Source: an uncultured Lachnospiraceae bacterium (GTDB lineage: Bacteria > Bacillota > Clostridia > Lachnospirales > Lachnospiraceae). From it: DNA of 59,233 nt. Below, one piece after another: positions 52,839 to 59,233 of this stretch (its first letter is position 1; every line of letters starts with the position of its first letter). The stretch lies in NCBI GenBank assembly GCA_944380185.1, contig CALWGV010000079.1:1-59233 (forward strand). The letters run 5' to 3'. Position numbers and translations under genes: made by a program. The notes beneath the pieces are model-generated. The model saw only the letters and a program-made list of their open reading frames with translations. It was not told where the DNA came from and did not search any database.

Positions 52839-55333
52839 TGGGAGCTTTGGATTGGTTTCGACTCATTGCAGCTTTTCTGGTGACAGCGATTCATATATCG
52901 CCCCTGGAGGACCTGAGTCTGTGGGGGGATCTGACGCTGACCCGCATCGTGGGAAGAGTAGCCGTACCTTTTTTCTTTATGGTGACAGGCTATTTTGTCC
53001 TGGCGGGGAGCAGAGGGGATAAGATCAGACGCTCCCTGGTTAAAAATCTCAAATGGTATCTGCTTGCCATAGTGATCTATCTGCCGATCAACTGGTATGC
53101 GGGCAATCTGTCCGGACTGACTGTGCCTGCCGTATTGGAAGAACTGCTGATCCAGGGCACCTTTTATCATCTGTGGTATCTGCCGGCTTTGCTTACGGGG
53201 CTTCTTCTGTGCTGGGGGCTGAAACGGCTTTTGGGCACCCGCGGTGCTCTGGCCGTGTCTGCTTTTTTGTATATCATCGGGCTGATGGGAGACAGCTATT
53301 ATGGGCTGGCTGCGCAGATTCCGGTGCTGAAGGCTTTTTATGACGGTATGTTTGCGGTGACGGAGAATACGCGAAACGGCCTTTTCCTGGCGCCGATATT
53401 TCTGATGATGGGAGCCTGGTTCGGGGAGAGCAGCCAGCAAAATGAAAAGGAGAGGCGCCGATTTGCTCCGCCGAAGGATTTTCTGTTCTGGGGGCTGGGC
53501 CTTGCGTTCAGCCTGGCGGCTATGACGGCGGAGGGGCTGTATGTCCATTTGGCTGGATGGCCTCATCATGACAGCATGTATCTGCTGCTGCCGGTGACGA
53601 TGACTTTCCTGTTTGGCTCGCTGATTCGTCTTCCTGCAAGAGAAAGACCCCTGTTTCGCAGCGTTTCCCTGTGGATCTATCTGCTGCATCCCTTCTTTAT
53701 CGTGGTAGTGCGGGCTTTTGCTCGGGTCACACGGACGACGGACATCCTGGTGGACAACAATCTGGTCCACTATATCTGTGTTGCCCTTGCCTCTGCGGTG
53801 ACCGCTTATCTTCTGGCTCTGTTTACCAGACTCTGGTCGCAGAGACGGCAGGCAGCGGCGGTTCGGCGCAGCCTATACCAAAATCGGGAGCTTGGCCGAA
53901 AAAAAGCGACGGAAGAAAACACGGATCACGGCGATTCCGATATGAAAGATCCGGGCGGAGAGGGTTTGCGCGAAGACAATTTTGCTGCGGACGATCTGGA
54001 AACTGCCGGGGAACTCGCCCCGGATGCGGACAGAACGGGGGATGGCAGCAAATCGTTTTTTTCGCCTGTTTATGAAGAAAAAACGTCTGAGGAGCAGACT
54101 ATGGAAAGTGAAAATATTGGAAAGGTCCGGGACGATGATGCTTGGGCAGTGATGAGGGCGCAGGAGAGGAGGAACGGGACAGAGATGGCACAGGGAAAAC
54201 GTGCGTGGATTGAAGTGAGCATGGATGCTCTGGCGACAAATGTCGCTCAGTTTCGTCAGCTTTTGTCGGAGGGCAGTCGGATTATGGCGGTGTTAAAGGC
54301 CGATGCCTACGGTCACGGAGCCGTGCCGGTCGGCCTGTTTTTGGAAAAACTGGGCATTACGGATTTTGCCGTGGCAACGGCGGATGAGGGAGCAGAGCTT
54401 CGCCGCGGCGGAATCTCCGGTCAGATCCTGGTCCTGGGCTATACGGACCCTGCCCAATGGGAAGAGGTGCGCAGCTATGATCTGATTCAGGCGGTGGTGG
54501 ATGAGGAATATGCGGCCAAAATGAGCCGGTACGGCTGTGAGAAGGGGGTACTGCGGGCCCATCTGGCCGTGGATACGGGAATGCATCGTCTGGGAATTGA
54601 TGCCGGCGATATTCGGGCCGTGCAGAGGGTTCTGCGGCTGCCCGGCATTCAGATCGAAGGCATATTCAGCCATATGAGCGTGGCAGACAGTCGGCAGCCG
54701 GACAATGTGGAATATACGGCAGATCAGATCCGCCGTTTTGACGGTCTGAAAAAATGGCTGGAGGAGAGCCGTGCCAAGACAAGAGAGCCGGGTCTTGTCT
54801 ATCATCTGCAAAACAGCTATGGCTTTTTAAATTACCCGCAGCTGCGATATGATTTTGTACGGCTGGGAATTGTCCTCTATGGCGTCTGCAGCAGCGGCGA
54901 AGATCTGCCGCAGATCAATCCCGGTCTGGAGCCGATGATGAGTGTCCGAGCGCGGGTGGCGATGGTTCGTGATATGGAGGCAGGCCAGGATTTGGGATAC
55001 GGCAGAGCCTTCCATGTGGAGAAGGACGGCAGGATGGCTGTGGTGTCTATCGGCTATGCCGATGGCATACCCAGGAATTACGGTCAGGGAGGAGCCCAGG
55101 TACTGATCCGCGGACGGCGCTATCCGGTGGTGGGCTTAGTCTGCATGGATCAGCTGCTGGTGGACATATCGGCGGATACAGAGAGAGCTATCGTCTCCGG
55201 CGATGTGGTGACGCTGATTGGCCGGGACGGCGGCGCGTATATCAGCGCCGAGGAATCCGCAGCCTGGTGCGGCACCATCACCAATGAACTTCTCTGCCGG
55301 ATGGGTGCCAGACTGGAGCGAATACGGCTGTAA
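52838..55333 (+). CDS. Membrane serine/alanine racemase, VanT-like
   Basis: The 831-residue protein joins an acyltransferase-3-like membrane domain (about 1-340, some ten segments) to a fold-III PLP racemase (about 455-831). PLP Lys487 lies in AVLKADAYGHG and the catalytic Tyr721 in DLGYGRAF. Asn816 in GTITNELLC stands where alanine racemases have Tyr354 (TINYEVPC); the matching Asn696 of VanT-G is known to allow serine. It would take up and racemise L-Ser for the ligase. The acidic linker of about 110 residues makes it longer than VanT-G (712). The start overlaps the VanXY-like stop by one base. Confidence 0.9.
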   Translation: MGALDWFRLIAAFLVTAIHISPLEDLSLWGDLTLTRIVGRVAVPFFFMVTGYFVLAGSRGDKIRRSLVKNLKWYLLAIVIYLPINWYAGNLSGLTVPAVLEELLIQGTFYHLWYLPALLTGLLLCWGLKRLLGTRGALAVSAFLYIIGLMGDSYYGLAAQIPVLKAFYDGMFAVTENTRNGLFLAPIFLMMGAWFGESSQQNEKERRRFAPPKDFLFWGLGLAFSLAAMTAEGLYVHLAGWPHHDSMYLLLPVTMTFLFGSLIRLPARERPLFRSVSLWIYLLHPFFIVVVRAFARVTRTTDILVDNNLVHYICVALASAVTAYLLALFTRLWSQRRQAAAVRRSLYQNRELGRKKATEENTDHGDSDMKDPGGEGLREDNFAADDLETAGELAPDADRTGDGSKSFFSPVYEEKTSEEQTMESENIGKVRDDDAWAVMRAQERRNGTEMAQGKRAWIEVSMDALATNVAQFRQLLSEGSRIMAVLKADAYGHGAVPVGLFLEKLGITDFAVATADEGAELRRGGISGQILVLGYTDPAQWEEVRSYDLIQAVVDEEYAAKMSRYGCEKGVLRAHLAVDTGMHRLGIDAGDIRAVQRVLRLPGIQIEGIFSHMSVADSRQPDNVEYTADQIRRFDGLKKWLEESRAKTREPGLVYHLQNSYGFLNYPQLRYDFVRLGIVLYGVCSSGEDLPQINPGLEPMMSVRARVAMVRDMEAGQDLGYGRAFHVEKDGRMAVVSIGYADGIPRNYGQGGAQVLIRGRRYPVVGLVCMDQLLVDISADTERAIVSGDVVTLIGRDGGAYISAEESAAWCGTITNELLCRMGARLERIRL

Positions 55334-55356
55334 GGGAGGATATAAGGGAGGACAGA

Positions 55357-55863
55357 ATGAGTCAGTCGCTTCTTACCACGCTCTGTTATCTTGAACAGGG
55401 CGGAAAATATCTGATGATGCACCGGGTAAAAAAGGAGAAGGATGGAAACCGGGACAAATGGATCGGGATCGGCGGACACTTTGAGAAGGGCGAGAGTCCG
55501 GAGGAGTGTCTCCTCAGGGAGGTGCGGGAGGAGACCGGTCTCATCCTGACCCGGTACCGCTTTCGGGGGCTGGTAACCTTTTCCTCCGGCGATTGGCAGG
55601 AATATATGTGTCTGTATACGGCCGATGAGTTTGCGGGAGACCTGACACCGGAGCGGATGAAGGAATGCGCTGAGGGCGAGCTGGTCTGGGTGGATAAGGC
55701 GGCCATAGGCGAGCTGAACATCTGGGAGGGCGATCGGATTTTCCTTCGTCTTCTGGCGGAGGAACGGCCGTTCTTTTCCCTGAAGCTGCGCTACGACGGC
55801 GACCGGCTCGTGGAGGCGGCGCTGGACGGAGGACCGCTCCGACTGCCGCAGGACGATATATAG
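55357..55863 (+). CDS. Nudix hydrolase (MutT/8-oxo-dGTPase-like)
   Basis: The 168-residue protein has a full Nudix box, GHFEKGESPEECLLREVREE then TGL, near residues 40-63, preceded by KWIGIGG as in MutT-type 8-oxo-dGTP phosphatases. It would clean oxidised nucleotides. Two tandem copies of TAAGGGAGGA (55331-55340 and 55343-55352) precede the ATG, so the ribosome site is duplicated. It trails the van-like genes by 23 bases and may be co-transcribed. Confidence 0.88.
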   Translation: MSQSLLTTLCYLEQGGKYLMMHRVKKEKDGNRDKWIGIGGHFEKGESPEECLLREVREETGLILTRYRFRGLVTFSSGDWQEYMCLYTADEFAGDLTPERMKECAEGELVWVDKAAIGELNIWEGDRIFLRLLAEERPFFSLKLRYDGDRLVEAALDGGPLRLPQDDI

Positions 55864-55959
55864 GATACAGGATATAAAGCGGGATATCGATGGGCGTGAA
55901 AAATTTTCCGGCGCCGTAATCGGAACCGATCAGAATAGCAGAATAGGAGAACGATATAG

Positions 55960-55994
55960 GGATCTGGATTCCATGGGAGTCCGGGTCCTTTTAT
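55960..55994 (+). terminator. Probable terminator, with an alternative hairpin
   Basis: GGATCTGGA pairs with TCCGGGTCC (two G-U pairs) and is followed by TTTTAT. The GGTCC of the right arm can instead pair with GGGACC at 55997-56003, so two exclusive folds exist before the glucosidase gene. Nothing else is seen in 55864-56109. Confidence 0.55.
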
Positions 55995-56109
55995 AGTGGG
56001 ACCAATAAAAGGGAATGAACTTTGATTTTTGCAAAAAATATAGGAAAATTAAGAAATTTTATTTGACAGGCCACTGTGCTATGATGATGACAGAAGGGAG
56101 GAATGACAG

Positions 56110-57495
56110 ATGAAGCTGCCGAAGGATTTTCTCTGGGGAGGCTCGGTTTCCGCGCACCAGACGGAGGGCGCCGTGGGGCCGGAGTACGGCAAGGGGCCGT
56201 CCATATATGATTATCTGAAGGAAAAAGGATTTTGCAACTTTGATCAGGGGATTGACACCTATCACCATTACCGGGAGGACGCCAGGCTTTTTGGCGAGCT
56301 GGGGCTTAAGTGTTATCGGTTTTCCATCTCCTGGTCCAGAGTGATTCCCGACGGAGAGGGGGAGATCAACGAGGAAGGAATGGCCTTCTACGAGGATTTT
56401 GTCGACGCTCTGCTGGAAAACGGAATTGAGCCGATGGTCTGCCTGTATCATTTTGATACGCCTCTGGCTCTGCAGAAAAAATATAATGGGTGGCTCAGCC
56501 GGGAGACGGTGAAGGCCTATGGCCGGTATGCGGCCATCGTTATGGAGCGGCTGGGAGGCAAGGTGAAATACTGGATTCCGATGAACGAGCAGAATGGCTG
56601 TCCGTTGGTGGGAATGATCTCCTCGGGGATAAAGCCGGATCATCCGGACTTTGACCGGCTGCGCAGTCAGCTGACCCATCACCTGGCTTTGGCCTCCGCC
56701 TGGGTGACGGAGCACAAAAGGACCTATGCGCCCCAGGCCACGGTGATCGGTATGATCAATGCCGGCCCGGTATATCCGGCTACCTGCCGGCCGGAGGATG
56801 TCAGAGCAGCCCAGAGTCTGAGCGAGGTCTACAATCTGGAGCTTTTGCAGCTGCTGACGGGGGGGACCTACAGCAAGTCTCTGTGGAGACGGATGGAGCG
56901 GCAGGGAATCCTGCCGGAGACAGACGAAGAGGACTGGGATTTCCTGAAGCGAAACACCGTGGATGCGGTGGGCATCAGCTATTATGCCTCCAAGACTGTC
57001 AGCGGGCAGAATAAAAATGCGGACCTGTCCAGGGACCTTCTTCGGACTTTTGCCGGCGGCAAGTCGGCCTTTGCTCCGAATCCCTATCTGGAGGCGACGC
57101 AGTGGGGCTGGACGGTGGACCCGGAGGGGCTGCGCATCGTTCTCAATATGATTTACAATCGCTTCGAGCTGCCCATCTATGTTTTGGAGAGCGGTATTGG
57201 TGTGAGAGAAAGCCTGAATGAAAACAAGACGGTGGAGGATGACTACCGCATCGATTATCTGAGGCGCCAGATCGAGGCGGTGGAGGCGGCCTGCGCACAG
57301 GACGGCGTGGATGTCCGTTCATATTTGACCTGGGCCCCCATCGACATTCTCTCCTCCCGCGGCGAGATGGCCAAGAGATACGGTTTTATCTATGTGGACC
57401 GGGATGAGGAAGGAAACGGCGACATGAAGCGGTACAAAAAGAAAAGCTTTGATTGGTACCGGCAGGTTATTGAGAGCAATGGAGAGAAATTGTGA
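56110..57495 (+). CDS. GH1 6-phospho-beta-glucosidase
   Basis: The 461-residue protein is a full-length GH1 enzyme that starts with KLPKDFLWGGSVSAHQTEGA. The acid/base Glu160 lies in PMNEQN (usually NEP or NEI) and the nucleophile Glu360 in VLESGIG (usually ENG). The C-terminal block with KRYGFIYVDRD and KKKSFDWY is the phosphate-site signature of 6-phospho-beta-glucosidases. It would hydrolyse PTS-imported beta-glucosides. AGAAGGGAGG precedes the ATG. Its stop overlaps the regulator start (GTGA). Confidence 0.92.
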   Translation: MKLPKDFLWGGSVSAHQTEGAVGPEYGKGPSIYDYLKEKGFCNFDQGIDTYHHYREDARLFGELGLKCYRFSISWSRVIPDGEGEINEEGMAFYEDFVDALLENGIEPMVCLYHFDTPLALQKKYNGWLSRETVKAYGRYAAIVMERLGGKVKYWIPMNEQNGCPLVGMISSGIKPDHPDFDRLRSQLTHHLALASAWVTEHKRTYAPQATVIGMINAGPVYPATCRPEDVRAAQSLSEVYNLELLQLLTGGTYSKSLWRRMERQGILPETDEEDWDFLKRNTVDAVGISYYASKTVSGQNKNADLSRDLLRTFAGGKSAFAPNPYLEATQWGWTVDPEGLRIVLNMIYNRFELPIYVLESGIGVRESLNENKTVEDDYRIDYLRRQIEAVEAACAQDGVDVRSYLTWAPIDILSSRGEMAKRYGFIYVDRDEEGNGDMKRYKKKSFDWYRQVIESNGEKL

Positions 57496-59233
57496 GAGAC
57501 ACAGGTTTATCTTCAAGGGAGAGGTCCCTGCTGCACTATTTGATGCGGGAGGAGGCCGGAGCTACGGTGGAAGAGCTGGCGGAGCAGTTTCGGGTGTCCT
57601 CCCGCTCCATGTACGATGCGCTGCGAAAGGTGCGGACTTATCTGGAGGAGTGCGGCTGCCAGCTGCAAAAAAGCGGAAAGAGATACTTTCTGTCCCGTGA
57701 GGACGCTGTGCGCCTGGGCGAGGAGGAACGGCAGGCGGACGGCGAGGAGGGCTTTTCCTCCGGTTCCCGCAAATATCAGATCATCGAATATCTGACCGAT
57801 AAAAGGACGACTACGCTGCAGGAGATCGCGGATCATCTGTATTTTTCCAAGAGCACGATCTACCATGAGATGAAGGCGGTGGAAAAGATTCTGTCCAAGT
57901 TTTCCCTGCATCTGGTCAAAAAACCCTATCACGGCATGATGTTAGACGGAACGGAGAAGGACATCCGCTTTATGCTGCAATATCTTCTGGAGGAGCAGAT
58001 GTCCGACGCAGGGGCAGGGCTGGAGGAGATTACCTTTGCCCATCATTTTCTGCGGGATGAGGGCGATGAACAGCTGCGGGAAATTCTGCACCGGTATCCG
58101 GCTTTTGACAACCTGGAGAGTTATCTGTCCCTGCGGGTGATGCTGCACCGGATGCGCAAGGGATGCGGTTTTACTGCCAGCGGCGAAATTCGGGAGAACT
58201 ATGAGGGATCTGCGCTGAAGCGCCAGGGCGAGCAGCTTTTGGGCGAGCTGGGCGAGCGCCTTGGCCTGGAGCCGGGGGCGGATGAGGTCTATTATCTGCT
58301 GCTTGGCACAGAGAGCGGAGAGGCAAAGGGAGCTCTCAAGGAAGATGTCTGCGCCATGGCGGAGGCAATCATGGAGACAATCCAGGAAAAGCATCCGTTT
58401 ATCGACGTTCGGGAGGGGTCTTTTTATACCGGACTGATTGTCCATGTGTCGGCCATGCTTCGCCGCATTCGCTTTGGCAAGGTGGCCCGCAATCCCATTC
58501 TGGGCGAGATTAAAGAGAGCTTTCCTCTGGCCTTCAATGTGGCGGCGGATATCACGATGATGCTGGAGAACCGTTTTGCCATCACCCTCAATGAGGATGA
58601 GATCGGACTGTTTGCCATGCACATCCAGGTGATGCTGGAGGAGAGCCGCAGAGCCAGCCGGAGAAGCCGGGATGGAATCGTAGTCAGCCACATCGGCTAC
58701 GGCAACGCCCGGATGATTGCAGGCAGGCTGTTCGATGCAATTCCTTCTTTGCAGTTTTCCCACATATTGTCCTTTGCTCAGATGGAGGAGCTGATCCGGG
58801 AGGATGAGCTGGGGACGGATGAGGTGATTGTCTCCACCAGATCTCTGTCCCTTCCCAAGGAGCGCTACTGCCTGGTCCAGCCGCTGATCACGCAGACAGA
58901 TGTGGAGCGGGTGAAGGAATATCTCCACAGACGGGAGAAAAAGAGCGAGCGGCCAAAACGCCAGGGATTTATGGAGAAATTATCGCCGGAGCACATATAT
59001 CCCGGCAGGAGATTCCGCACCAAGGAGGAGCTGCTGGCCTTTGCCTGCGGGCGGCTTGAGGAAACCGGATATGTGACGGAGGAATTTTATGAATCGACTT
59101 TGTCGAGGGAGAAGATATCCACCACATATGCCCTCAATGGAGTGGCGCTGCCCCACGGCTACAGCAGATGGGTGAAAAAGCCGGTAATTGCGGTGATTAC
59201 GCTGGAGCGGCCTCTGGACTGGGACGGCTATTA
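57492..59233 (+). CDS. PRD-domain transcriptional regulator (partial, runs off the window)
   Basis: The visible 580 codons encode two N-terminal helix-turn-helix units (EELAEQFRVSSRSMYDALRK near 30 and LQEIADHLYFSKSTIYHE near 108), two PRD domains (about 160-390), an EIIB-like domain whose phosphocysteine is absent (IVVSHIGYGNARMI) and the start of an EIIA domain with the likely phosphorylated His in VALPHGYS. The GTG start overlaps the glucosidase stop. It is an MtlR/LicR-type activator, likely for beta-glucoside use; the cognate PTS genes probably follow outside. Confidence 0.88.
   Translation, partial: MRDTGLSSRERSLLHYLMREEAGATVEELAEQFRVSSRSMYDALRKVRTYLEECGCQLQKSGKRYFLSREDAVRLGEEERQADGEEGFSSGSRKYQIIEYLTDKRTTTLQEIADHLYFSKSTIYHEMKAVEKILSKFSLHLVKKPYHGMMLDGTEKDIRFMLQYLLEEQMSDAGAGLEEITFAHHFLRDEGDEQLREILHRYPAFDNLESYLSLRVMLHRMRKGCGFTASGEIRENYEGSALKRQGEQLLGELGERLGLEPGADEVYYLLLGTESGEAKGALKEDVCAMAEAIMETIQEKHPFIDVREGSFYTGLIVHVSAMLRRIRFGKVARNPILGEIKESFPLAFNVAADITMMLENRFAITLNEDEIGLFAMHIQVMLEESRRASRRSRDGIVVSHIGYGNARMIAGRLFDAIPSLQFSHILSFAQMEELIREDELGTDEVIVSTRSLSLPKERYCLVQPLITQTDVERVKEYLHRREKKSERPKRQGFMEKLSPEHIYPGRRFRTKEELLAFACGRLEETGYVTEEFYESTLSREKISTTYALNGVALPHGYSRWVKKPVIAVITLERPLDWDGY

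Overview
The window looks like chromosome of an anaerobic Clostridia bacterium, most likely a gut Lachnospiraceae. Reasons: moderately high GC with AGGAGG-type ribosome sites and some TTG/GTG starts, Firmicutes marker genes (AddAB, YlmH, RelQ-type alarmone synthetase, dimeric GlyRS, CarD-like protein, HrcA/CIRCE heat-shock control), split transketolase and a hydrogenase-associated TM1266-type regulator. I see no rRNA, tRNA, CRISPR, phage or intact insertion sequence. The species cannot be named from sequence alone.

Layout. 1-400: a strong terminator and the 3' remnant of a barrel enzyme, a likely rearrangement scar. 401-6000: a catabolic-looking cluster with a permease, a lone hydantoinase/oxoprolinase A-type protein, an unrecognised HExxH protein and a flavoprotein. 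6156-22831: housekeeping genes (RelQ-like synthetase, ROK sugar kinase, addB-addA, M16C peptidase, era, recO, a lipoprotein, glyS, an unknown). 22942-28462: NusG-II protein and coaX on the minus strand, then coaBC, prfC and manA. 28612-36380: an ascorbate-family PTS operon with a Nudix protein, a PRD/EIIB/EIIA regulator, separate EIIA, EIIC and EIIB, both transketolase halves and a HAD phosphatase. 36979-38160 (minus): iron alcohol dehydrogenase with a consensus promoter and a Rex-like operator. 38450-40348: hemW and an HD-domain protein. 40389-43517: a structured leader with an intrinsic terminator and a Cys-rich small ORF, then a TM1266-type regulator and an ABC importer. 43465-50640: two cell-wall hydrolases, malQ, a small membrane protein, hsp20 under CIRCE, ylmH and a CarD-like gene. 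51010-55863: a vanG-vanXY-vanT-like set and a Nudix gene. 56110-59233: a GH1 6-phospho-beta-glucosidase and a PRD regulator that runs off the edge.

How genes work together. The three genes at 51010-55333 overlap by 1-4 bases and would make D-Ala-D-Ser (ligase), remove D-Ala-D-Ala ends (M15 peptidase) and supply D-Ser (membrane racemase). This is the D-Ala-D-Ser vancomycin-resistance logic, but no VanR/VanS pair is visible. The PTS operon would import and phosphorylate a sugar or sugar acid and pass it to transketolase; its regulator carries an EIIA domain of the same type as the operon's own EIIA. The most unusual item is the leader before the TM1266-type gene: a predicted hairpin hides the ribosome site of a six-cysteine ORF that is read through a perfect intrinsic terminator.
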